From: Solirubrobacterales bacterium
Lineage (GTDB): Bacteria; Actinomycetota; Thermoleophilia; Solirubrobacterales; Solirubrobacteraceae
Direction of reading: 5' to 3'
DNA: 64,000 bases
Assembly: GCA_027315115.1 (NCBI GenBank)
Contig: DAHUYQ010000044.1
Span: forward strand, 1-64,000
This document shows positions 43,318 to 51,389 of this stretch, piece by piece; the stretch's first letter is position 1; each line of letters begins with the position of its first letter. Under the pieces are notes generated by a model. It did not search any database and had not been told where the DNA came from. It saw only the letters and a program-made list of their open reading frames with translations. The position numbers and the translations under genes are program-made.

Positions 43318-43410
43318 ATGGCGCTCACCGTCAAGAAGAAGAACAAGAAGAAGCAGCACCACGACAAGAAGAAGAAGAAGCACCTCGTCAAGAAGAAGAA
43401 GAAGAAGTAG
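43318..43410 (+). CDS. 30-residue lysine-rich miniprotein
   Basis: ATG preceded by GAGGGAGGTG at good spacing, too short for the ORF track. Of 30 residues, 17 are Lys, all encoded by AAG. They occur in blocks (KKK, KKK, KKKKK and a terminal KKKKKK) separated by N, Q, HHD and HLV, after MALTV. There is no Arg. A strong hairpin follows 17 bp after the stop, so the unit has its own translation start and end. Small basic ribosomal proteins such as bTHX or bS22 are of this size but are Arg-rich. A ribosome- or nucleic-acid-binding peptide is the best guess. Confidence 0.6.
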   Translation: MALTVKKKNKKKQHHDKKKKKHLVKKKKKK

Positions 43411-43426
43411 GTCCCTTCCGCCTGCG

Positions 43427-43461
43427 GGCCGTGGGTTGCGCCCTGCGCGCGGCCCACGGCC
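43427..43461 (+). terminator. Hairpin after the lysine-rich miniprotein gene
   Basis: A perfect nine-pair stem (GGCCGTGGG with CCCACGGCC) around a 17-base loop, just after the stop codon and 22 bp before the next start. There is no U tract. It probably separates the miniprotein transcript from the ABC membrane gene. Confidence 0.55.
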
Positions 43462-43482
43462 GCTAGGCTCAGCGGAGCCCCG

Positions 43483-44514
43483 ATGGAACCGCGCAAGATC
43501 TTTCGATCCGCAGTCGCGATGCGCATTCGCCGCAGAGGCTCTCGCACGGAGATCCCCTGGCGGCGACTGATCCCGCTGATGCGGCCGGTCCGCGCCCAGC
43601 TCGCGGCGATGGTCGCGCTCACGGGCGTCGGCTCCCTGGTCGGGCTCGTGCCAGCGCTCGCGCTCGGCGCGCTCGTCGACGACCTCGCGGGCTCCCATCA
43701 CGGCGGAGGAGCGGCGCTGGCGGTCGGGCTGATCGTCGGCTCCATCGCGATCGAGGCGGTCGCGTTCACGCTCTCGGACGGCTTCTTCACCAAGGCCGTC
43801 TCCTCTCTGTACCGCGATCTGCGGGTGATGATGTTCGCGGGCGTCCAGCGCGCTCCGCAGCGAAGCTCCGAGGATCTCGCGGGTCTGACCTCGCGCTTCG
43901 TCTCCGATGCCGAGGCGATGCAGGATCTGATCGTCTCGCCGCTCGACACCGCGGTGATGGGGGCCTTCGAGCTGGTCTCGGCGCTGGTCGCGCTGATCGT
44001 GCTGAACGCGCCCGCCGCCGGCGTGGCGGTCTTGCTGGGGCTGATCGCGGCTGTGCTCACGCGGGCGCTCCAGACGCCGGCGGCCGGTGCTGCCGAGGAG
44101 CGCCAGGAGGCGCTGGAGGAGATGAGCAGGAGCCTGGCCGGAGAGCTCTCGCGACGCCTGCAGGACGAGGGCGCCGCGCACCGGTTCGCGCAGTCCGCGA
44201 CGCGGGTGCTGCGTCGCGAGGTGCGTCTGGGCTGGCTGGAAGCCGCCAGCCGCTACGGCTCCGGCGCGGCCGCGAACCTCGGGCCGATCGCGGTGGTGCT
44301 GGTCGCCGCGCTCACCTCCAGCCTGCAGGCGGGCACGCTGCTGAGCATCTTCCTGCTCGCCCAGCGCGCCTTTTCGGCCGCCGACGACCTGATGGAAATC
44401 GGCCTCGACGTGGAGCTCGTGCGTGGCGCCGTCGCGCGCTGCTTCCAGCTCGTGGACGCCCAGGCGCCGCAGGGCGCGTCCGAGACGCAGACGGCGCTGG
44501 CCAACGCTACATGA
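43483..44514 (+). CDS. ABC-exporter-type transmembrane protein without ATPase domain
   Basis: A 343-residue protein. It begins with a basic stretch, then follows the type-1 ABC exporter membrane domain: helices with GALVDDLAG, a LYRDLRVMMFAGVQRAP coupling region, SEDLAGLTSRFVSDAEAMQ, EEMSRSLAGELSRRLQD and six membrane segments. Exporter subunits continue into a nucleotide-binding domain; this one stops where that domain would start. No ATPase gene is adjacent. It may be a heterodimer half that uses a distant ATPase, or a decayed gene. Confidence 0.75.
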   Translation: MEPRKIFRSAVAMRIRRRGSRTEIPWRRLIPLMRPVRAQLAAMVALTGVGSLVGLVPALALGALVDDLAGSHHGGGAALAVGLIVGSIAIEAVAFTLSDGFFTKAVSSLYRDLRVMMFAGVQRAPQRSSEDLAGLTSRFVSDAEAMQDLIVSPLDTAVMGAFELVSALVALIVLNAPAAGVAVLLGLIAAVLTRALQTPAAGAAEERQEALEEMSRSLAGELSRRLQDEGAAHRFAQSATRVLRREVRLGWLEAASRYGSGAAANLGPIAVVLVAALTSSLQAGTLLSIFLLAQRAFSAADDLMEIGLDVELVRGAVARCFQLVDAQAPQGASETQTALANAT

Positions 44515-46078
44515 CCCTCGTCGCCGGCTCCGGCTCGTAGGCCCCGGCGGTGGCCACGTCCTGCGGATAGGTGAAGCGCGCGCGCAACATCAAGACACCG
44601 GCCGCGACGAGCGTGACGAGCATGATCAGGAAGCTGACCTCCAGGCCATTGGCTTCGCTCAGCGTGGTCGTGCCGGGATGGGCGCCCACCGGGGTCTGAA
44701 CCGGGAAGATGCCGGCGATCAGAGCCGAGACGCCTCCGAAGAGCAGCGGCGCCAGTGCCTGCGAAAGGGAGCGCAGGACGGTACGGGTGCCCTCCGCCTG
44801 GCCCCAGAGGCCCGAGGGCATGATGTCCAGGCGCGCGGCATCCAGCGGCGGATTGGCCGCGAAGATCAGCGTCGCGCCGCCGACGTCGAACCATAGACCC
44901 GTGCTCAGCTTGCTGGCCAGGATGCCTGGCACGAGCAGCCCGGCTGCGCCGAGGTAGCAGACGCCGGGAATCCAGATGCGGGCGTTGAGGAAGCCGTTGC
45001 GGAGCAACGCATCGGTCACACGGCCGCTGATCAGCGTGGCCACCAGCGCGCTCGCCATCAGCAGGATCACCAGAAGCGAGACCGACGCGGATCCGACTTT
45101 GTAGTGGCGTGTGACGAAGACGACGACGAACGTCTGCAGGCCGGTGAGGAAGAAGTAGCCGAGAGCAGAGCTTGCGATCAGCATCACGTTGGTCGGTATG
45201 GAAAGCACGTAGCGGATCGCGGCCGAAATGCTCATTTCGCGCGGGTTGCGACGCAGCACAAGGCGCGGGTCCGGCTGCACGCCGTGACGCTGCGCCGCTT
45301 CATGTGCGATCTCGCCTTCCTCGGGATGCACGCCGCCTGCGGGATCCTCCCAGTCGAACTCCTCGGGCTCCGCCCGCTCGAAGCCTTCGGCACCGAGATG
45401 CAGGTGGCTTTGGCCGCCCCGCTGCGGCTCTGGCACCGTCCGCCACAGCGTGCGGGCGAGCAGGAAGCCTGGGAGCGCCAGCACGACGAAGGCGGCTCGC
45501 CAGGAGATCAGGCTCGCCAGCGGCAGACAGATCAGAAAGCCGATCGCGGCGCCAGCGAGCTCTCCGGCAAGGATGTAGGAGTACACGCGCCCACGCTCAC
45601 GCGCGGGGAAGTAGTCGCCTGTGAGCGAGGCGATCGCCGGGCCTGCGGTGGCCGTCACGGCGCCGAGCGCGAGCCTGGTGATCAGCAGCGTCGAGTAGCT
45701 GCCGGCGACCGCGGACGCCAGCGAGGCGACGCTCCAGAGCACGATGCTGGCTGAGAGCAGCGGGATGCGGCGGGAGCGGTCCACCAGCATCCCGATGGGC
45801 AACACGAAGATCGCCCCGACCAGCAGGCTCGCCGAGCTCAGCAGGCCGAGCTGGACGTTGTCGATTTTCATCGAGCTCTCCAGTTGGGTGGCGACGGCGC
45901 CGATCGTCGCCGTGTCCGCGCTGCTGAGCGCCAGCACACAGCCGAACAGCACGATCACGCGCGCCCGGGCCGGGCCGCCGACCATCTGCACCACCTGCCC
46001 GCGCGCAAGCCGCGCGGTCCACCGCATCGCTTTCCACGTCGCGTCCCTGGTGCGTGCCGCCGCTCCCGGCGTGGCCAT
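44507..46078 (-). CDS. MFS transporter (spinster-like)
   Basis: A 523-residue protein starting at MATPGAAART; the 850-residue track ORF is an extension into the next gene's shadow. Twelve helices with ALSSADTATIGAVATQLESSM, a LPIGMLVDRSRRIPLLSAS loop and GDYFPARERGRVYSYILAG resemble spinster-type MFS carriers. A long acidic cytoplasmic loop with EPEEFDWEDPAGG lies in the middle. It overlaps the upstream flippase-like gene by one base (TGATG). Substrate unknown. Confidence 0.83.
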   Translation of the reverse strand: MATPGAAARTRDATWKAMRWTARLARGQVVQMVGGPARARVIVLFGCVLALSSADTATIGAVATQLESSMKIDNVQLGLLSSASLLVGAIFVLPIGMLVDRSRRIPLLSASIVLWSVASLASAVAGSYSTLLITRLALGAVTATAGPAIASLTGDYFPARERGRVYSYILAGELAGAAIGFLICLPLASLISWRAAFVVLALPGFLLARTLWRTVPEPQRGGQSHLHLGAEGFERAEPEEFDWEDPAGGVHPEEGEIAHEAAQRHGVQPDPRLVLRRNPREMSISAAIRYVLSIPTNVMLIASSALGYFFLTGLQTFVVVFVTRHYKVGSASVSLLVILLMASALVATLISGRVTDALLRNGFLNARIWIPGVCYLGAAGLLVPGILASKLSTGLWFDVGGATLIFAANPPLDAARLDIMPSGLWGQAEGTRTVLRSLSQALAPLLFGGVSALIAGIFPVQTPVGAHPGTTTLSEANGLEVSFLIMLVTLVAAGVLMLRARFTYPQDVATAGAYEPEPATRVM

Positions 46079-47247
46079 CAGTGCTGCCCTGCCTCTGCGG
46101 TTCGTGGGCTGCCGGCTCGATCGTGCTCGTCCGTCTCCTCGGCCGCGGCTTCGTCGTGGGCGTTCCAGCCTCTGACGGTCGCACGCAGCGCGAGGTAGCC
46201 GGCGATTCCCGGCAGCGTCGGCAGCCAGAACGAGATCGCCCGGTAGGCGAGCACTCCCACCACCGCCTGGCCACCGGGCACGCCGAAGGCCGCCAGCGCG
46301 CCGATCATGCCTCCCTCGACCCCGCCGATTCCGCCGGGCAGTGGCAGCAGACTGCCGAGCGTGCCGATGAAGTAGGCCATCACGATCACCGATGGTGAGA
46401 CTACGGCTCCGAAGGCGCGCAGGCTGACACCAAGCACGGCGATGTCGAACCCCCAGTATCCGATTGCCGCCAGCACCCCGTAGGGGCGCTGCCACACCAG
46501 CGCGATCGCGGTCCGCACTCCCGTGGAGATCGTGCCGGGGACGGGCGCGAGGCGGCTCGCCAGCCGGCCCGTGCGCCCCGACCGGGCGCCCAGACGCCGC
46601 AGGCGGCGCTCGAAGTCCTGCGGCAGCAGACCCATGCTCAGCACGAGCAGGCCCAGGCCGGCGGCGCCGATCGCCGGCAGGATCGTGAGCGCGAAGGACC
46701 CGCCGCCTTCGAAGAGGCCGAGCCAGAGCCCGAGGCCGCAGACGATCAGCGCGATCAGGTAGATCGCGTACTGGATCACCAGGTTGGCGACCATCCGCGA
46801 GCCGATCAACCTGCCGGCCATGCCGGCGCGGCGCAACGCCCAGACCGTGACCGCGACCCCGCCTGCGCCCGCCGCCGCCAGCAGCCTGATCGCCGCGATC
46901 CCCGCCAGCGGGATCTCGACGCTCACGCGCCAGTCGATGCGTGGCACGCCGCGGCCGAAGACTGCTCGGAAGAGCACGGCGTAGCTGGCGATCGAGAAGG
47001 CCTCCAGCGCTGCGGCGACCCCGAGCCAGACCGGGTCGCCGTGCTGGAGCTGTCCCCATGTGCGGTTCAGGCCCGCGAGCTTCGGCAGCAGGAAGTAGAG
47101 GCTCACCAGCCCCACGAGGATCACCGCGACGCTGATCAGCAGCGAACGGCGGCCCGGCAGCGCCGGCGTGCTGCGTTGATCGGTGGACGGTGACGAGCTG
47201 GACACTGACGGGCTCCTCGTGGCGAGACGGTCGCGCACACCCATCAT
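46078..47247 (-). CDS. Lysylphosphatidylglycerol-synthase-type membrane protein (UPF0104)
   Basis: About 389 residues from MMGVRDRLAT. Eight or so membrane helices with SVEIPLAGIAAIRLLAAAGAGG, the GSLLPLPGGIGGVEGGMIGAL motif and a YRAISFWLPTLPGIAGYL end. These match the membrane flippase domain of the MprF/UPF0104 family. The catalytic aminoacyl-transferase half is absent. It probably translocates a lipid or polyisoprenoid-linked sugar. It forms an operon with the MFS gene. Confidence 0.85.
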   Translation of the reverse strand: MMGVRDRLATRSPSVSSSSPSTDQRSTPALPGRRSLLISVAVILVGLVSLYFLLPKLAGLNRTWGQLQHGDPVWLGVAAALEAFSIASYAVLFRAVFGRGVPRIDWRVSVEIPLAGIAAIRLLAAAGAGGVAVTVWALRRAGMAGRLIGSRMVANLVIQYAIYLIALIVCGLGLWLGLFEGGGSFALTILPAIGAAGLGLLVLSMGLLPQDFERRLRRLGARSGRTGRLASRLAPVPGTISTGVRTAIALVWQRPYGVLAAIGYWGFDIAVLGVSLRAFGAVVSPSVIVMAYFIGTLGSLLPLPGGIGGVEGGMIGALAAFGVPGGQAVVGVLAYRAISFWLPTLPGIAGYLALRATVRGWNAHDEAAAEETDEHDRAGSPRTAEAGQH

Positions 47248-47252
47248 TACCC

Positions 47253-47337
47253 GGCGGGCCTTCCGTTCCGGTCTGTGGCGGGCGGGCCTGCCGTTTCGGT
47301 TCTGTGGCGGGCGGGCCTGCCGTTTCGGTCTGTGGCG
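47253..47337 (+). repeat. Three tandem repeats of 28-29 bp
   Basis: Units at 47253-47280, 47281-47309 and 47310-47337 each begin GGCGGGCCT and end with CTGTGGCG. The second and third are nearly identical, while the first has a few changes. They sit between the start of the flippase-like gene and the end of the alcohol dehydrogenase gene. It is a minisatellite-like array. Confidence 0.75.
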
Positions 47338-47363
47338 GCGAGGCGGCGGCGGGCCTGCGCGGC

Positions 47364-48413
47364 TCAGGCGGTCAGCACGGCCTTGATGCTGCCCTCGCGG
47401 AAGTGCTCGCCGAGCACCCGGGGCGCTTGGTCCAGCGGCGCCTGCGTGCTGATCACGAGCTCCGGCGCCAGCGCGCCGCTGCGCATCAGATCGAGCACGA
47501 CGGGCATCAGCGGCCGCGCCGAGGTGCGACCCATGTGCAGAGTCGCTTTGCGGACGTAGGCCGCGGCGATCGGCACCCTTGCGGCGCGGTGCAGGCTGCC
47601 GGAGCTCGTGCACACGCCGTCCGGCGCGGTCGCCGCGAGCGCCCGGCCGAGATGCATGACGCTCGTGTCGACGACCAGCGGCGCGCGCGGCCGCCGGCGC
47701 AGCGCGCGCGGCTCGATCGCTTCGATGCCGAGCCGCTGCGCGTGCTCGCGGACTCGGGCTCGCGCATCGACGAGACAGACGTTGCGTGCGCCCAGCGCCT
47801 TGGCGATCAGCCCGCAGTAGAGCGGCAGGCTCGCGCCGAACGGCATGTTGCGGCGTTGCGCGGCGAGGATCAGCACCTCGGCGTCCCGGTCGCGCTGCAG
47901 CATCGCCGGCAGGTGCGGCGCGAGGTGCCTGTAGGCGTCGCAGAGATTGTCGGCGACGCTCGCGGCGGCGGCGGGATCGATGCCCTCGGGCAGCGGCACG
48001 AGCATCGCGTCGGCGTAGGGCACGCGCAGCAGGTCCGAGCAGGCGCCGCCCCAATGGCCGGTCGCCAAGCCCATGCCGAAGGCCGATACGGGCGGGACCG
48101 AGGCGCAGCTTGCGGTCAGGCCTGCTCGGCACGGCGGGCAGGCTCCGCAACTGACCTCGTATGGCACGACGACCCTGTCGCCGGGCCTGGCTCCCTGGAC
48201 GCGCTCGCCGACCGCCACCACCTCGGCCACGCATTCATGTCCCAGATGCAGCGGCAGGGGCATCTGCAGCATCCCCATCGCCATCGGACAGTCGATGTCG
48301 CAGGTGGCGATCGCGATCGGGTGCACGATCGCGCCGTCCGGTCCCGGCGGCGGCGGAGCCGGCACGTCCCTGAAGCGCAGCTTCCCTCCGGGCGCCGCCT
48401 GCAGAGCCCGCAT
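47364..48413 (-). CDS. Zinc-dependent alcohol dehydrogenase family protein
   Basis: About 349 residues counted from MRALQAAPGGKLRF, a normal start for the family. The open frame extends to 48596 and would add 61 residues of unclear origin. Catalytic-zinc region GHECVAEVVAVGERV and the structural-zinc cysteines CGACPPCRAGLTASC are present. The Rossmann half is unusual: the usual GXGXXG is replaced by LILAAQRRNMPFGASLPLYCGLIAKALGARNVCLVD. Cofactor binding or activity may thus differ from classical enzymes. Confidence 0.78.
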   Translation of the reverse strand: MRALQAAPGGKLRFRDVPAPPPPGPDGAIVHPIAIATCDIDCPMAMGMLQMPLPLHLGHECVAEVVAVGERVQGARPGDRVVVPYEVSCGACPPCRAGLTASCASVPPVSAFGMGLATGHWGGACSDLLRVPYADAMLVPLPEGIDPAAAASVADNLCDAYRHLAPHLPAMLQRDRDAEVLILAAQRRNMPFGASLPLYCGLIAKALGARNVCLVDARARVREHAQRLGIEAIEPRALRRRPRAPLVVDTSVMHLGRALAATAPDGVCTSSGSLHRAARVPIAAAYVRKATLHMGRTSARPLMPVVLDLMRSGALAPELVISTQAPLDQAPRVLGEHFREGSIKAVLTA

Positions 48414-48828
48414 GCGCGGACGGCTCGGCCGCAGGCGCTGGCGGGCCCGCTGCGCCCCGGCGGACCGCAGCCGCGTCAGGCGGGCGCCGACATCGCGTTC
48501 GAGCATCGCCGGCGCGACGGCCGCGGCGTTGGGCCCGAGGAGCCCCGCGTAGTGGCGCAGAGCGCCGCGCGGACGGTTCGCGGCGTGCCCTCTCATCGAG
48601 CCGCCGGTGGCGTCAGGTCTCTGGGGAGCGCGGCGTCAACATCGGTCATGCGCTCGCATCGCCTACTTCGGGAGGCGGAAGGGATGCCGGATGAGGCTGC
48701 TCAAACCGGGCAGCAGACCCGTGCGCAGGGTGAGGCGTGGCACATCCGAAGGGGGCGGAAGTGGTGCCGGCGGCGGCGTTGGTCTAGATGGGTCGGCCAT
48801 GGAGCACATTGTAACCACCGAATATCGA

Positions 48829-49308
48829 CTACGCGAATGCGCTGGTCGAGTAGACGATCGTGGCGAGCAAGGCCGCGATCGCCGCGGCGAGGCGACGCTC
48901 CTTGCGCAGCAGAGTGCGATCGTTCGTCTTCAGTACGTCGTCCAGGTCTGAGAGCAACTGGACGTTGACGGCTGCCTCGGGCCCTCCTCCATATGCCGCG
49001 TAGAACCCGTGCGGAGAGGGCCCGATCTCGACGCGCAGCCCACGTCGCACACCCAGCAGGATCGCCGCCGAAATCGCCAAGCCAGGCAGCGGAATCCACC
49101 ACTCTCCGCCAAAGAGGCTGCGCGCCGCAAGGTCCGCTCCCGCCAGGGCTCCGTTGATTCCCAGGACGCCCATCGACCGACCGTCAACGCCGTCGGAGTC
49201 CAGCATCTGCGCGAGCAGTTGCGTCTGAGCCAGGGCGATCAGCGCGGTGATTCCTCCGCGTCGATCGATCTGCGCATCGAGGCCGTGTCTCGTGCGAAAA
49301 CGCGACAT
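48829..49308 (-). CDS. Small membrane protein, unknown
   Basis: A 159-residue protein counted from MSRFRTRHGL; the longer track ORF is the shadow of the TetR gene. One hydrophobic segment (WIPLPGLAISAAILLGV) lies at about 73-90 and a second at the C-terminus (AAAIAALLATIVYSTSAFA), with a charged amphipathic region between (LSDLDDVLKTNDRTLLRKERRL). The layout recalls SLATT/Pycsar-type two-helix effectors but no motif is decisive, and no nucleotide cyclase is adjacent. The 48597-48828 gap before it holds no clear gene. Confidence 0.6.
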   Translation of the reverse strand: MSRFRTRHGLDAQIDRRGGITALIALAQTQLLAQMLDSDGVDGRSMGVLGINGALAGADLAARSLFGGEWWIPLPGLAISAAILLGVRRGLRVEIGPSPHGFYAAYGGGPEAAVNVQLLSDLDDVLKTNDRTLLRKERRLAAAIAALLATIVYSTSAFA

Positions 49309-49410
49309 GGGACCAAGCCTAGGGATGGCTTGGGATGGGACACGCGAGGACTCTGCGGGGGCGGCCCGTGGCCGCTGAGCCAGGCGGCCCCGTCGTGTGA
49401 GATCCGTCAC

Positions 49411-49440
49411 GTTACTTGAGTATAAATTTATACCTGGGTA
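49411..49440. promoter_or_regulatory. AT-rich dyad operator of the TetR/fatty-acid operon
   Basis: A perfect 14-bp core GTATAAATTTATAC is flanked symmetrically by TTAC and GTAA arms, giving a 30-bp imperfect dyad that ends 12 bp before the TetR start. It stands out in a GC-rich genome and likely covers the promoter. A TetR dimer encoded next should bind it and control the operon that follows. Confidence 0.7.
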
Positions 49441-49452
49441 ACATGCCGCGGC

Positions 49453-50085
49453 ATGGCAGTCGACACATCGACCAGAAGCCGGATGCCAAGGGAGGAGCGG
49501 ATGCAGCAGACGCTCTCCGTGGCGCACGACCTGTTCGCGGAGCGCGGCTATGCCGCGGTGACGATGGACGAGGTCGCGGCGGCCGTCGGCGTGACCAAGC
49601 CGCTGCTCTACAACTACTTCGGCAACAAGGAACGGCTCTACATCGCCTGCATGGAGCGGGCGGGGGAGGGGCTGTTCACGATGATCGGGGAAGCCGTCGC
49701 GCAGGCCAAAGGGCCGAGCGAGGCGCTCGGCGCCGGCATCAGGGCCTTCTTCGGGTTCCTGGACGCCGACCGCGCCGCGTGGGCCGTGCTCTTCGACGAG
49801 ACGTCCGCGCACGTCGGTGAGGTCGCCGCGCGCGTGGCCGACTATCGCGGGCGGATCGCCGAGCTGGTCGCCGGGTCGCTGCTCGCGCGGCTGCCGGAGC
49901 GGAGCAGGGGTGCGGCAAGGGTTGAGGTGGAGGCGCTTTCTGCTGCGTTGCTGGGCGCCGCGGAGGCGCTGGCGCGCTGGTGGCTGCGCACCGAGGCGGT
50001 CACGGCCGCCGAGGCCGCGGAGCTCTTGATCTCGACGGTCGAGCCGGGCATCACCCTGCGCTCGAAGAAAGGTGAAGCAAGTTGA
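49453..50085 (+). CDS. TetR-family transcriptional regulator
   Basis: A 210-residue protein with a TetR helix-turn-helix at about 20-65 (AHDLFAERGYAAVTMDEVAAAVGVTKPLLYNYFGNKERLY). The ligand domain is helical and ends in TLRSKKGEAS. Its stop overlaps the TTG of the thiolase gene (TTGA), so it heads the fatty-acid operon and probably represses it until an acyl-CoA ligand binds. The palindrome just upstream is the predicted operator. Confidence 0.9.
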   Translation: MAVDTSTRSRMPREERMQQTLSVAHDLFAERGYAAVTMDEVAAAVGVTKPLLYNYFGNKERLYIACMERAGEGLFTMIGEAVAQAKGPSEALGAGIRAFFGFLDADRAAWAVLFDETSAHVGEVAARVADYRGRIAELVAGSLLARLPERSRGAARVEVEALSAALLGAAEALARWWLRTEAVTAAEAAELLISTVEPGITLRSKKGEAS

Positions 50086-51389
50086 TCGACAAGCCCCGAC
50101 GCGTCGCGATCATCGGCGGCAGCAGGATCCCGTTCGCGCGGTCCAACTCCCACTACTCGCATGCCTCGAACCAGGACATGCTCACCGCGGCGCTCGAATC
50201 GCTGGTGGCCCGCTTCGACCTGCAGGGCCAGCGCATCGGCGAGGTCGCCGGCGGCGCGGTGCTCAAGCACTCCGGCGACCGCGACCTGACGCGCGAGAGC
50301 GTGCTGAGCACGCGCCTGGCGCCCGAGACCCCCGCCTACGACGTGCAGCAGGCCTGCGGCACCGGCCTGGAGACCACGATCCTGATCGCGAACAAGATCG
50401 CGCTCGGCCAGATCGACTGCGGGATCGCCTGTGGCACCGACACAACCTCCGACGCGCCGATCGGCGTCAACGAGGACCTGCGCGGCATCATGCTCGACCT
50501 CAACCGCGAGAAGTCGCTGGTGGGACGCGCCAAGCAGCTCACACGGCTGCGTCCCGGCCAGATCGTGCCTTCGATCCCGCGCAACGAGGAGCCGCGCACC
50601 GGCCTCTCGATGGGGGAGCACTGCGCGATCATGGCGCAGGAGTGGGGGATCGGCCGCGAGCAGCAGGACGAGCTCGCGGCCCGCAGCCACCACAACCTCG
50701 CGGCCGCATACGAGCGCGGCTTCATGGAAGACCTCGTCACGCCCTATCTCGGGCTCGAGCGCGACCAGAACCTGCGCCCCGACTCCAGCGTGGAGAAGCT
50801 CGCGAAGCTCCCGCCGGTCTTCGGCGGACCGCAGGGCACGATGACCGCCGGCAACTCCACGCCGCTCTCCGACGGCTCCTCCGCTGTGCTGCTGGCAAGC
50901 GAGGAGTGGGCGAAGGAGCGCAAGCTGCCGGTGCTCGCCTACTTCGTGGACGGCCAGGCCGCCGCGATCGACCACGTCCACAAGCGCGAGGGGCTGCTGA
51001 TGGCGCCCGCCTACGGGATGCCGTTGCTGCTGGAGCGGGTTGGCGTCACGCTGCAGGACTTCGACCTCTACGAGATCCACGAGGCGTTCGCCGCACAGGT
51101 GCTCTGCACGCTGAAGGCGTGGGAGGACGAGCGGTTCTGCAAGGAGCGTCTGGGACTGAAGGCGCCGCTCGGCGCGATCGACCGCGATCGCCTGAACGTG
51201 AACGGCGGCTCGCTTGCCGCCGGTCACCCCTTCGCGGCGACCGGCGGGCGGATCGTCGCCTCGCTGGCCAAGGCCCTGAGCGAACGCAAGCCCGGCCGGA
51301 CCCCGGCGCGCGGCGTGATCAGCATCTGCGCGGCCGACGGTCAGGGCGTCCTCGCCGTGCTGGAGAGCGCAGGAGGCGCCCAGCGATGA
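50082..51389 (+). CDS. Acetyl-CoA C-acetyltransferase (thiolase)
   Basis: A 435-residue protein, TTG start coupled to TetR. Nucleophile region QQACGTGLET, HEAFAAQVLCTLKAW, GGSLAAGHPFAATGGR and C-terminal ISICAADGQGVLAVLES give the Cys/His/Cys catalytic set. It resembles the FadI-type thiolases of beta-oxidation, cleaving 3-ketoacyl-CoA with CoA. The other steps are encoded in the same operon (reductase/dehydrogenase, hydratase, two acyl-CoA dehydrogenases). Confidence 0.92.
   Translation: MIDKPRRVAIIGGSRIPFARSNSHYSHASNQDMLTAALESLVARFDLQGQRIGEVAGGAVLKHSGDRDLTRESVLSTRLAPETPAYDVQQACGTGLETTILIANKIALGQIDCGIACGTDTTSDAPIGVNEDLRGIMLDLNREKSLVGRAKQLTRLRPGQIVPSIPRNEEPRTGLSMGEHCAIMAQEWGIGREQQDELAARSHHNLAAAYERGFMEDLVTPYLGLERDQNLRPDSSVEKLAKLPPVFGGPQGTMTAGNSTPLSDGSSAVLLASEEWAKERKLPVLAYFVDGQAAAIDHVHKREGLLMAPAYGMPLLLERVGVTLQDFDLYEIHEAFAAQVLCTLKAWEDERFCKERLGLKAPLGAIDRDRLNVNGGSLAAGHPFAATGGRIVASLAKALSERKPGRTPARGVISICAADGQGVLAVLESAGGAQR

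Noticed and set aside
43321-43407. Simple GAA/AAG microsatellite instead of a gene
   Set aside because: The AAG runs are interrupted at codon boundaries by His, Asn, Gln, Asp, Leu and Val codons, and a ribosome-binding site, start, stop and hairpin frame it.
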